A stretch of 64,000 nt of DNA from Aphis gossypii (lineage: Eukaryota > Arthropoda > Insecta > Hemiptera > Aphididae), in contig NC_065530.1 in assembly GCF_020184175.1 (NCBI RefSeq), positions 63,155,260 to 63,219,259 of the forward strand, written 5' to 3'. This document shows positions 1 through 11,720 of the stretch, piece after piece; position 1 is the stretch's first letter; each line of letters begins with the position of its first letter. A model generated the notes under the pieces. That model did no database searches. It was not told the DNA's origin and was given only the letters and a program-made list of their open reading frames with translations. The translations under genes and the position numbers were made by a program.

Positions 1-1112
1 TTTTTATCTGCTGCACTGAGATCTTGCCGCCATACTGTTATAGGTCTCGTAGAGGATTCTGACTTCCGCATCAGCATATAATAAAAATAATATTGTAGAC
101 AACGCACGGTCGCGAGCCGCAGCGTGCGATATCGCTCCGGATTTTTAATATATTAATATAATACTGCAGTTTAGAAGTTCGGTTGTAAGTCACGAACGCG
201 CGTACGACTTGCACGTGAGTTTTGCGTACATTTTGTTAAGCTCAATCGACCGACTACATATTCCGACATCTCGTCTCTTACCGCAGTCCTAAGACGTCAA
301 GCGATGTATACCAATACTCTAAATTAAGGAGTCTAGACGTTTGTTTTCATATGTCAGTAAATGTTTTTTTTTTTTTGTTTTTTTTTTTTTTATATAAACT
401 TGTATTATTTAGTTTTAAAATAACATTATATTACGTACAAAACAGTGTCGAATATTATTAGTGTGAGTTTTTTGATAATATATTTTGATAAATAATTATT
501 ATTGATTAGAAACTAAACCGATATTTTGGCTTAAAGGCAAACAATAGTATACTGATTAACATTATAGGTACAGTTTTTATTTTTACTCGCTAAAAACACT
601 AAAATATCTTAATCATACTATATTGTTTACTTACACTTTATAACGCGTAAAAGATCTTTTTACCACAAAAACTAAACACAATCTTAAACCATTTAGATAA
701 TGATATTATATCTATACAAATAGTAATATATATATAACATTTTGAATGTAATGATGTTATCGATTAAGGATATTTCAAATGTTTTTTCTTATTCTAAATA
801 TGGTAAATTAATAGAAAATGCATTGTTATTAACCAATACTGATATAAAAAGGTTTTATTGTTTGTCAATGCATTCCTTTATAAAAGAGTAGAGAGCGTTT
901 GTTTAACTATGTTTTCTGTAAATTGCCATACTATTTTTTCTAAAACTGTAGTCGTAAAAATACTTTACTTTTATAAAATATTGTAAATATTAATTGTATA
1001 CGACGTAGTAATCTACACGAGTGTAGTATTATTTTAATTTTACTATACGTTATTATTGCGTGATCGCATTATGAAATACTGAATCAGTCGTCGTGCGTAT
1101 ATATTTACCTAA
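1..1112. other. Non-coding flank, GC-richer at its left end
   Basis: The first 330 bases are clearly richer in G, C and CpG than the rest and could be the edge of an exon or promoter whose body lies outside the window. On the minus strand an ATG at about 31-33 opens only nine codons before a stop. From about 340 onward the sequence is AT-rich with T-runs (for example 363-391), and I see no gene in it. Confidence 0.5.
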
Positions 1113-1484
1113 ATGGACGAAAACAGGAAAAGGAAACGCGAGTTTTTCGAAGTTAATGTTCGTGCTGTAACGGACACTTTAGATCTATCTATTCAGCCAT
1201 TTATGGCGATAAAACGCCGTTCATTATGTTGGATGCAAGGTGCTTGGGGCTTTCGGTCGATACCGCGAAATCACATGAACTTGCCGTACAACATAACCAC
1301 TTATAAACAATTGGTGGTGTATGGATCTTCGAAAGCATGGCCGTCGTTTCTAGTACAGAACGCCGGTGAAATAGTCGTCAGACCTAGACGGTCCAGGGGA
1401 CATAAATCACTTTGGAGACGGTCCAAAAAGTTCCTAAGAAACTGCGTCGTAAGCGTCGGATGCCAAGTTTGCTTTTGCCTATGA
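1113..1484 (+). CDS. Hypothetical 123-residue basic protein
   Basis: I do not recognise this protein. The ORF is 123 codons long, starts ATGGAC right after an in-frame TAA, and ends TGA just before a run of about 18 T. It lies in a GC-richer patch and uses mixed codons rather than the A/T-only codons of the chance ORFs nearby. The N-terminus is charged (DENRKRKREFF). The C-terminal third is very basic (RPRRSRGHKSLWRRSKKF) and the end is cysteine-rich (NCVVSVGCQVCFCL). I see no signal peptide, membrane helix or known motif. It may be a real single-exon lineage-specific gene, part of a transcript's UTR, or a chance ORF. The next features downstream are a T-run and a tRNA-like scrap, which give no functional context. 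Confidence 0.3.
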   Translation: MDENRKRKREFFEVNVRAVTDTLDLSIQPFMAIKRRSLCWMQGAWGFRSIPRNHMNLPYNITTYKQLVVYGSSKAWPSFLVQNAGEIVVRPRRSRGHKSLWRRSKKFLRNCVVSVGCQVCFCL

Positions 1485-1670
1485 ATTTGTAATATTTTTT
1501 TTTTTTTTTTTAATTCTTAGTTTTAATGTTTCGTTTCTAATGCGTGCTTACGTTAGACGACCCATAGGTTAGGTTTAGTGCCCCATGCATAAACTATCTG
1601 CTGGTCGCTTTATCGGTTGGTTGAATGACGTGAATGTGTGCATCCGCTGAGCCGTTCTTGTTGCCCAAAC

Positions 1671-1731
1671 ACCCGTGTAGCTCAGTCGCAGTCTCGTTAA
1701 TGATATCTTAATCCATCCCGAGTACATTAGA
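1671..1731 (+). pseudogene. tRNA-Lys-like remnant
   Basis: The stretch ACCCG..TAGCTCAGTCG matches the acceptor stem and D-arm (A box) of a eukaryotic tRNA, closest from memory to tRNA-Lys. About 20 bases on, CTTAATC resembles the anticodon loop region. The T-arm is not recognisable: only CATCCCGAG sits where GGTTCGAxxCC is expected. It is therefore not a functional tRNA and may be a decayed tRNA or the head of a tRNA-derived SINE. Confidence 0.25.
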
Positions 1732-4700
1732 TATACAGTGAGTTAAAAATGTTTGTCAATTAGCTACTAATTTTTTTTTATTTTTATTGTTAAAACTATT
1801 TTTAATACTTGTTTTGGAAATAATCGTGTACAATAAAACTCGAGTTTAAATAAATACACTTCATATTTTGTATTTAATTTGTTTGGTTAATGCATAGATT
1901 AAAAGTTTTTAAGCGATAGAGATTACCAGAAATCTTATCTGTATTAATAGCTATGGAATTTTTATGGTGAATATAATTAAAACATAAATAGTTAAATTCC
2001 TAGCAAATAACATAATGCTATACTTAGTGGCTCTATAATAATTTTGGCTTCCATACTTTGGGGCATTTAAAGAATTCTTAAGCAAACAATAAATGTGATA
2101 TATTTTACAAATAAAAATAAAAATTAACAATTTATTTATCTTAGAAGTTTATATTAGTAAAACAAAATAATTGGGTAAAACATAAAAAACGTTTATTTGG
2201 TAAACAATATTGGAATGAAAAGTAATGCACAGTGTGTACATTCTAATATCGACCTCATAGTGTTGAGCCAATCTTAAGGCATTGAGTAATTATTTAGATA
2301 GATGGTAAGGTGGACCATATGTGCTCTAAATAAAAAAAAATATTTAGTTATTTAAATTTTCAGTTAAATTTAAGTAAGAAATCACTTACAAGGTTTAAGT
2401 GTAAATAACAACACTACAATACCTTCGACGTGGAACTAATAGGCATGTAAACTATTGACTGCATATTAACAATATTAGTTTTGATCTTAAAAATTATTGT
2501 AAGATGAGAATATTACATGTCTAACTATTATTCGTCATTACTTTTATTATAAACCATCACATGTTTGACCGGCATGACATATATTATGCAATAAAATATC
2601 ACTATTTACACATCTGTATTCTGCACATTTTAAATTAACTCAAAAATTCTTATTCCATATGACATTAGATATATACATTATATTTCTATCCTACATTGTC
2701 TTGACTATACAATTTATAGAGTTGTGTTTTATACACTCGTATGTCAAATATTTAAACTTGTTAAAAAAGATACACAATTATTAGGTGCCTATATTATTAT
2801 CATTTATTAATTGATAATGTCAAAGCTTAATATATATTAATATTATATGCATGGCTTTTAAAAAATACGAAATTCGTAAAACATCAGAGTTTAAACTTTA
2901 AATTAAACTATAAATTTTATTATTATTATATCTTAACGTCTATTAGACGTACTTATTTAAAAACATTAGTTTAATTGTATTTGTTTATATGCTTCCTACT
3001 TATAGAAGTTTAAAATGTTGTAGTTCAGATTATGGTGAATTCTTTTATCGATGTGCTTGGCCAAGTTTGGCGTTTCTATGAGTAATATTATTATTTGTTT
3101 TATGGAATGTCTTACCATATATTGATGTATATTATGCGTAATCACTAATTATACACAATTTATAGGTATCTATTACCTATATAAAAAGTTATTTTGAGGC
3201 TTGTCATTAAATGAAATATATTATTGATGTCGTTGTATTGGATTTTTTTTTTTAATTTTAATAGAATATTTTATAGTATTATTTATTTAGTTAACACTTG
3301 TCTAAACGTCATGTATTAATACCTGTTTTAAATATTAGCTAGATACCAACAATATATGATTGAAAATCAAATATGAAATTACATCGATGTCATTTAAATA
3401 TTTAATATTATATTATTATATTTAATATAAATTCTAATTCTAATATACATATTGTTTAATAAATAACAGATGCTATATATTCAATATAGGTATATTAGCT
3501 TAAATGATATTAACTTTTTTTTTTTCTAAAATATTTAAACTATTATATTTTAAGTCTGGTGTAATGTACAAAATATTAAAGTTTTACTATTTAAATATAG
3601 TTATCTATGTAAAATAAAGCTAATAACTAGAGCAGTTATTAGCTTTTTTTAATTTGTAAAAAAAATTAATTCCAATATTATATAAATGTGAAAGTTGTGT
3701 ATAAAAAAATTATGATTTATAAATTTTATATCTATGAATATAATTTAAGCGAAAATCAGATATTGCTTTGTGCTGCCATCTCGTGGATTAATAATGAAGT
3801 AATAGGTTCATGATAGTTGGATAGGTAGTTTAAATAAATACAAGTGTTGTTAAAATAATAAATAGCAAAAATAATTATTACATTCATCTATTTATAAGTT
3901 GTGAGTATATTAAAGTAATTATATAAAAACAGTATAATGCAGACTGAAATGCAACCATTTTTTGATAATAAAAATCATAAAATGAAAACAACAATCTTAG
4001 GCTGAAAAAGTTTAATGATAAACAAATAGGTAAACTTAAAATTGAAAAACAAAATCAAAACTTTAAACCACGGTTTTATAATCGTGCTTTAAACTAAAAC
4101 AATAAATAAATGAAAAAAATTGGAATTTACAAAAGTCTTGTTTCTTTTATTTAGATTTTTGGATCGAGTTATAAATATAAATGTATCGTTTCAAATGCAT
4201 TTACGGATTTAATGTAAACAATTGGATATATTTTCTATTTAACAAAATAGACTACATAAAAATTAGATACGAATACAGAATGTTAATGTTCACTAATGTA
4301 TTGTTGCTTATCTTGGCTTAAGATGAAGTGATGTTTTATAAATAAATTGAAAACAGTTACAAGTCTCTGCAATTGAAAAATATTTGAGAGTTTAGGTTTA
4401 AGTTAGGTTCCTTTTTAGGTATTATAATATTTTATTAGTATTATTCTATGTATTTCAGTATTTAAAACGTTTGAAATTTTAGAAATATGTTAGAATAAAT
4501 TATAAAAATATTAACACTGAAACAAGACTGTATTATTAATATCTGAATATCATTTTAAAATTGTTGAAAAAAATTCAATCTTACAGTCATAAAAATACGA
4601 ATATGTGTGATCAAAAATGTTGGTCATTTAGAAAAAAAATAATGTTTAAATTGATTTTTGGATTTTCAGTTAATTTATGAATATTTTACTTTAACGTAAT

Positions 4701-6491
4701 GGAACGTGGTTTGTTTTTTTGTATCTGAATTCATGCTTCTCACAAGTAGTTTTTACGGTAGTTAAAATACATACTCAATTTTTCTTTTATTATTATTATC
4801 ATTTTAAAATATTATTTTGACGGAATTCATAAAGTTCATAAAATAAGTATTCTATTGATTATTTTTTTTTTTATTATAATAATTATATTAAGGCCTTGAA
4901 TACATTGTTCATTACCTACAATAGATTAAAGTTTTAGACAATATTGTAAACATTTTCATAATAACATTATGATTAAATTATACAATAATTTTAGTTACGA
5001 ATCTTTGGTGAGTTTTTTTTATATAATAATAAGTTTGTTGTAAGATCTTGAGAAAGTTAATAAATCTTGATTCTTGTCCGGAACCGAATCCTTCTTTGGC
5101 CGAGATGGTATTGATTGAATTTGTTCAAATCTGTTGGTATATAAAATAGGTAGGTAGTTAATATTTATTTTAATACTTATGGTATAAACTCTTTAAAAAT
5201 TTAATACAAGATTCTTCATGAATTGCCTTTTCTGGAATTAAAAAACCAAGTTTAGCTAATAGTTATAAATATGAATTATTAATTTATGAGTTTATGAAGT
5301 TCAAATTTTGATAGAACTGGGTAAATATATTGAAAAATATCAATTTAATTATTTATTATTAAATTATCTTAAATTACTAATTCATAATACTAGTATAATG
5401 TTATATAATTTATTGAAATACAGAACTATTTTTTTTTGTGGATTCATTTATTATATAGTCCATAAAAAGTTAAAAAAACACTATGGCTGGAGTTCGTTGT
5501 ATTCTAAGAGTGATCAATCAAGATAATTAATTAGTTATTATATTACATACATTAGATACATAGATCATACAATTAAATAATATTATAACAAGTACGTATT
5601 TAAATGTTAAGCTTTATTAAAATAGTTGTTTAAATTTTCAAACACTTACCTTTAGTAAAATTACTAAAATGTCTTATTGTCTTATTAAGTAAATGTAAAT
5701 GACGTTTGTTGTTTTTTTAAGGAATTTTAATTAAATATTAATTTGTAATATATTTTATAAGAGCCATTTAAAAGTATATAAAAGTTTATTTTTTTTGTTA
5801 TATTTAGTCCTATTGGCAAAGCATATTTTATTTTTATTTTTTGAATCCTGGTTGGTTGAGAATCTAATTTGAGGATTATCCTGACCCAGCACGATAAATA
5901 TTTTTAATTACCCACCATTTGGTCCTTTAGCTTTGACATGCTGGCATTGAATCTGGGCCGTTAAGGTCTTAAATATTTGCATATGCATGCGAAAAATAAT
6001 TTGAGATTCTATTAAAAAAAAAAATCAGTAGGTTATTGATGCCTTTTTTTATTTCATTGGTCATATTTGATCAGTGTTTATTAAAAAAATTCACAATATA
6101 AACAATATACCTAATTATCAAAGTGTTTTTTATAATATCATACAATTTCTAAAAATATTTGTATAATGACTGCAAAATAATTATTGTATTGTATTATTAT
6201 AAGAAAAATCATACAGATGTGGTAAATACATGAATTACAAATATAAAAGAACTAAATTATGGTTAAAATAAAAATAATATAAAAACTAGTTAAACGTGAT
6301 TTAATTAGATAAAAATTAAAAAATAACAAAAAATTAACAACATCTAGTTACTATTTAGTAGGTGTAATTAAGCTTGAACAAATAAATATAAAATATAATT
6401 ACATGCAAATAAGTTATAGAAGATCTATAATCGCATATATAATAGTTAATATTAATAAAATAAAAAACAAATTATAAAAATAAATTATAAA
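1732..6491. other. AT-rich non-coding stretch
   Basis: Almost 5 kb of A/T-dominated sequence with many stops in all frames. ORFs inside it, such as one at 5308-5526, use almost only A/T codons and look like chance. The patch at 5830-5990 is slightly more complex (it contains CCTGACCCAGCACG and GAATCTGGGCCG) and may be a very old repeat fragment that I cannot name. A small hairpin at 3616-3646 is listed separately. Confidence 0.6.
3616..3646. repeat. Perfect 13-bp inverted repeat followed by a T-run
   Basis: The arms AAAGCTAATAACT (3616-3628) and AGTTATTAGCTTT (3634-3646) are exact reverse complements around a 5-nt loop, and the T-run continues to 3650. It resembles a bacterial intrinsic terminator, but in this eukaryotic context there is no reason to assign that role. 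Confidence 0.8.
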
Positions 6492-6644
6492 GCCGGGTTC
6501 ACAGCTACGTTGTCTGTCGCTTTGTACCGTATATTCTGATTAGTCATTGTAAACATGGTATCACGCATTAACCATAATTTACTGTGAGTTTGGTCAAGTT
6601 AAACTTTTTGAGATGACACGCAGACAATGTAACTGAATCCCTGC
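6492..6644. mobile_element. Short MITE-like element with imperfect terminal inverted repeats
   Basis: The left end GCCGGGTTCACAGCTACGTT and the right end read on the other strand, GCAGGGATTCAGTTACATTG, align with a few mismatches and one gap, and both continue into TGTCTG. The interior is about 100 bp without coding potential and includes the ordinary words of a small non-autonomous DNA element. Flanks are A/T-only, and I could not define a target duplication (left ..TATAAA, right TTAATG..). The family is not assigned. Confidence 0.5.
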
Positions 6645-8348
6645 TTAATGTTTACTTGGTTGCTCATATTATTATATACTTACATGAAATACTAGTATGA
6701 TATTATTATATTATAACATATTTATAATGTCTGTTCAATAATTTAAATCAATTTCATAATATTTGCTGCTATTAGAAAGTCAATAATGTTTATTTCATTG
6801 ACGGTTGGTCATAATGAAACAATAAGATATCCAGTTAAAGATAAATAAATTATAAAACATAATTAAGACAAAAAAAAGTTGTTATATTAATATTGGGAGG
6901 CCTCAAGTGTGGTTTATTTACTGTTATATAATATATGGCCGTTGGCTGACAGACACCATTAAAAGCGCATAACGAGTATAAAAAATTATTTTCAACTGTA
7001 TAGATTTCCATTAAAACTTGATGAAAATTACTGATCATGTTCTGAAAAAAATTCGAATGACTGTAGCGATTAATGAAAATGACATTTTGTGTCACTGCTG
7101 CTAGAATGGAATATCACACTTTAGCTGAATAAATAGATGCGATTTTCATGACTGGAAATAAAATATAACATTGTCAGAACAGATAATATATTTTATTTAT
7201 TTTAACATGTTTTTGAAGTTCATAATTTCTACACAATGTATTTATCTTAACAGATTTAAATGATTGATAATGTATATTTTTAAGTATTTTGCTTGTAATA
7301 GTGCAGGAACTGATTGTTGTGGTGTGATATTACAGCAATAATTATTTAGTGCAATTGTGGTTACGTCTGTATATGCATGTTGTATTATTTTGATTAATTA
7401 TTATTAATTATTATTGGATTATAATGGTAAAATGGTATCGTAAACTAATTTGTTTGACATAATATATATTATATATATTTTATTCAAATAATAAAAAAAC
7501 AAAATAAATAATTATTTTTGGTGTATTTTCAATTATTTTATTATATAATTCGACGTATAACAAAAGTCGTGGGTATATATTCCAATTAGTTGCTATGTAT
7601 ATAAAACACACGTGCATAACATTACAAATTCTGCAGGGAAACCAAGACGTCGATTTAAAAAAAAATTAAACATTGATTAGAAATAAATGAATAATGTAAA
7701 ATTATACCTGTCAAACTAGTGGAAGACCAAAATAACTTGCGCGGAATAGTATTTAAGAAGTATCGTGAATATCAATATACAAGGGAGAGTATATATATAT
7801 CATATCTTTGGAGACTATATTTGTATACTAAATGTTTAACCTTGTTAGATTTTCAAGAAAAAATGGTTTTAAATTATTTGCTTTTAGTATAATAATAATT
7901 ATTAGGTACATAACAAACTTAATTGAAATCTGGAATTATAACAGTAGAAGATAATGTCTAGTTCCATTATGGTAATGTTAATGAATAATTGCATTCACTG
8001 GACAGCGTACCTTTTTGTACAGTTGCAGTTATAAAAAAATCATGAATGTATAAGCAGTTATGGTGATTGAGCACGGAATACGTCACTTTATATTTATAAA
8101 TTATATACAATATATTATAATGTCATATTATATATAACTATTAGCCATTAGGCTATACCACAAAAGTATACAAAAACGGATGAATTAATTTTTTTAAGTG
8201 GTAATTATACCTCAGAATTCTGATAAGGCTTAAATATTTCATGAAACAGGAAGGTATATAATATATACTACATAATATGTACAACTATCATTTCATTGAT
8301 TTGTGGTGGCGTTTATTGGAAGAGAATTTGGAGGAGAAGTCTAATTAA
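6645..8348. other. AT-rich non-coding stretch
   Basis: I see no gene. An 81-codon minus-strand ORF at 6850-7095 has no recognisable motif, and its codons are those expected by chance in this composition. Short A/T palindromes occur near 7460-7480. Confidence 0.55.
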
Positions 8349-8662
8349 TTAGTCGGTTAACATATGGGCATTGTGCGGTAGTTGGGTCAGCCGGCGTGTA
8401 TCAAACTTAACCATTGACCTGAGACCTGAGGGTGAATTCAACTTATTGAAATAGTTCGAAATGAAGTGGCTTAATTATATGACGTTATAAAGTTCAATTA
8501 CATTTATAGTAGGGTAATCATGGGGTTTTGTTGGTGGGGTTGCAGCTCCAGTGCCGATAGCCGTCAACGACTCAACATGTACCCCTTCATAAGTTGTCTA
8601 TCTGCGCAGTTATCAAGATTCAGCACTAAGTAACGTAGTGTGTTCACGACGATTAATGACAT
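8349..8662 (-). pseudogene. Broken coding fragment of unknown family
   Basis: A GC-richer patch on the minus strand reads as protein in two overlapping frames. The first begins at ATG 8660-8662 in a good insect start context (TCAAAATG) and runs 32 residues (MSLIVVNTLRYLVLNLDNCA...) to a TGA at 8564-8566. The second is open from 8597 down to 8349 (VHVESLTAIGTGAATPP...), interrupted only by a TAA at 8475-8477. A frameshift near AAGGGG (about 8584-8590) would join the two frames. I cannot name the family; it could be an old transposon, an endogenised gene or a host pseudogene. The region is only moderately GC-rich, so open frames of this length are not decisive. Confidence 0.3.
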
Positions 8663-11053
8663 TTTGATAAATATAATCGTACTGAGATCAAAGATTCTAA
8701 ACAAATCGATATTTTTTATATACCTATACTAGCTATAGAGTAATGGACACAACAAATACTGCAATAATCGGCAACAGAATTGATTTGCGAAATCGTTTAT
8801 CCATAACAATTTCAAAGGAAAATATAAACTTAAATAAACAAAATAGTTTCAAGTTTTTTGAAAAAAGATCCGTATTTTACGCTAAATTATAGCTATAATA
8901 ATAAACACTACTTGTGTATACATTTTGTTCAATTTATTTTAATTTAAATTTATTTATACATTTTTAACTAATTTACCATTTTCATATGAAAATGTCGATA
9001 AAAGCTAGTACATTAATTACTTGTATCTTATTTATTTTTTGGTAATATTTAGTCAAGTTGTAAACCCAAAAATATTATTATATTTAATGTAATTGTGCTT
9101 ATTTACTAATTATAGTAAAAATTTAATGTTGTATAATAATGATAAATTATGCAGGCTGTATAATTTATGATAACATATAAGCTAGGTATTATTAAGTAAT
9201 ACATGGTGTACGTGTACATTTTTAAAACACGAAAAGCCTAGGTTAAAGCCCAAAGGTGGAAACAACAAGTTATTTGTTTCATTCAAAACAATTCGGCGAT
9301 AAACTATCACGCCACCATTCGACATTGACAGGAACCGTATAAATACGGGTAGAACACTTAGTGATAAACAGAAGGTATAGTCGAAGCTAATCATAGTGCA
9401 GCTGGAATAATTATTCACCCATTTGTAAAGGCCGTCGTCGTGAACTTTGTCACAGCCACATTGTCGCGAGTATTTAGTTTCTCCCGGTATTAGTTGTTTT
9501 AAAATTGTTAATCATATTAAAAAATTCAAGTGCTTTATTTTAAACAACTTCCTGCCTTTTCATTATTAACTATTTTAAGTTCACTGGAAATCTGCTATGT
9601 TGTTAAACAATTAATGTGATAACAGTCACAAGGACACTGCTATCGTGGTTATCATTATACAGTCGTTACTCATTATAAACAAACACGATAGTATGTATAA
9701 TATACTAATTTTATCATACTATTATACTACTTATTCACTGATAACATAATATTTGAATGTACTCTATTTATAAAATGCCATTTCAAATCTCCATAAGGTA
9801 TCGAGAACATGGACTTGCGACATGTTATACCTGAATAGTAAATCCAAACGCTTCATTAGATCATAATTGTGTTATGAAATGTACTATAAAAGTATAAAAT
9901 GTATATAATATAGTATTATAGTCTCACGGAATACCAAAAAAAAGGGTCACAGTTGTGATACGAAAAAGGTCAATATCGTACGCGGAGTAAAATCTGCGTA
10001 TAAGTGTATAACGTACAAAATAGGTCAAAATCTCCCTCTTTAAACAAAAAATAAAATAAAATATTATCAGTATATTTTTTATAATAATTTCAATTACTAT
10101 ATAAAGTTGAATAAACTAGTTTTTTTATTATGAGTTATTTCAAATGTATGGACCCTTTCCATTTCTTTTTGTGTTTTTACATTATTTGAGTGGTTAAAAC
10201 TTATCCAGTTTTTTTAGTACAAAAAAATATGCGAAATTGTATATATCGTGTTTGTTAGTTCTATAACGATTTGTCGGTTCAAAGAATTCATAATACATTA
10301 AATAAATATCTTAATTTACTACTCATTATTCTGTATTCAACATGCTTATTTCAAAGTTTGAAGTACTAGGATTTGATTTATTGTATATTTTGTCATTGCG
10401 GGTTTCTGAAAATTTAAAAATACAATTTATCGAATATTTGAAGGACATTTCTACATAGAACTAGTTAAAAGTTTCAAAGCCTATTGATTATTATTGCTGA
10501 ATATAATATCTCGTTTTGAGTCAACAAAAATCATTATTTTAGTAACAAAATTATTATTAGACATTGTTTTGGAACATAAATTATATAGAAACAAAATGAT
10601 GTGAAAAAACCGCTTGGTCTTTATATTAACATATGAATATAAGGTGTTTATTTAGCACATTAATTACAAGATTTAGCAGCATGGTAAAATTAAAACTGGT
10701 AGTACATATCGTTGATTTACCATATAAATAACTGTAACGATTGAATTATGGAATATTGTACAAATTTTTACTTCGCTTTGCATTTGCTAACATAAAAATA
10801 TAAATCGTAGGAACTTGAAACAATCAATTTTTACTTAAATCGTCATCTTGTGTATACGATGAAAATTTCAAAATATTTAAACGAGTATTGTAAGTTTGTC
10901 GTAGTCATTTGAAATTCTCAATACATTATATACTTTTGTACTGTATAAATTGATAAAAATTTCAAGTTCGGTCAAAACTACGTTGACACATTAGGAACAC
11001 TTCGTTAACATATTATAAGGCGGTGTTATATAATTACTACGGTGGTAACGATG

Positions 11054-11087
<34 letters not shown>

Positions 11088-11199
11088 CAATAAAATTTTA
11101 TAATAAGATGATGTAACAATATAGAAATGTGCACGACTGAGCACGGAGTACCCGACTGCTGATATAATACGGTTACCTCGTCTGCAAATTCTAGTTGAC
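8663..11199. other. AT-rich non-coding stretch with one TATA-like site
   Basis: Mostly AT-rich and without convincing ORFs. The patch 9230-9500 is more complex. It holds TATAAATA at 9338-9345, with TTAGTG about 20 bases further on the plus strand, which could be a core promoter. The spacing is shorter than the usual 30 bases and no coding exon follows nearby. Confidence 0.4.
11059..11087. repeat. Homopolymer A-run, 29 bases
   Basis: This is an uninterrupted run of 29 A. The poly-phenylalanine minus-strand ORFs that cross it are artefacts of this run. No target duplication or retroelement body was seen beside it. Confidence 0.95.
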
Positions 11200-11720
11200 G
11201 GCACACAAAACGGCCGCGACAATTTAGCGCGTACAATATTACTTTACTGACGAACGAGACGGACGACAGCCATTCGGTTCGCCAGCCAGCCGATGTGACG
11301 TGATTATCAATTATTATTATAATATCGTCGCCGTGGCCGACACACCCACAATATTTTATAATACCATTATCGTACCGCACGGCGATGTCGGTACGGTTCG
11401 CGATCCGGTACGTCTACCGTTCGACTCCGCGGCGGTAGTCTGGTCCACTCGCCACGTCGCTGGTTATCACGGTAATATTTTCGTTTGCGAGGCCCATCGG
11501 TGGCTCGATACGGTCATGAAATTATAATAATATCGTCGTACGTACGTGCGAAGAGTTTTAAATCAAGTCTGCTTATTGATACATCGCTGCGGAAGTTCCG
11601 TTCGCAGACATGCCGCCGCAGGCCAGCAGGGTCATAATATCGTTATGGGGTGAATTCGGTGTGGTCGTGCCGGTCGGCAGGAGAGTGAATTATATTATAC
11701 TCGTGCGAGGTGTCGGGAGC
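11200..11720. promoter_or_regulatory. CpG-rich island, candidate promoter / 5' UTR exon
   Basis: About 500 bases are unusually rich in CG dinucleotides against very AT-rich surroundings. The densest parts are 11210-11300, 11370-11520 and 11590-11720. There is no long ORF with convincing codon use. A short one opens at ATG 11610-11612 and runs about 45 codons to a TAG in the 11740s. Potential plus-strand donors (for example GAG|GTGTCG near 11707) would allow a 5' UTR exon. It lies 5.6 kb upstream of the plus-strand signal-peptide exon at 17300, so it could be that gene's promoter. This is inference only; the island could equally act on the other strand. Confidence 0.35.

Noticed and set aside
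3616..3650. Intrinsic-terminator-like hairpin plus T-run
   Set aside because: The sequence is eukaryotic nuclear DNA; hairpin plus T-run has no terminator meaning here except for possible Pol III, and no Pol III gene precedes it.
11037..11380. Minus-strand ORFs ending in poly-phenylalanine
   Set aside because: They depend on the 29-base A-run; the parts before it have no motif and overlap in different frames.
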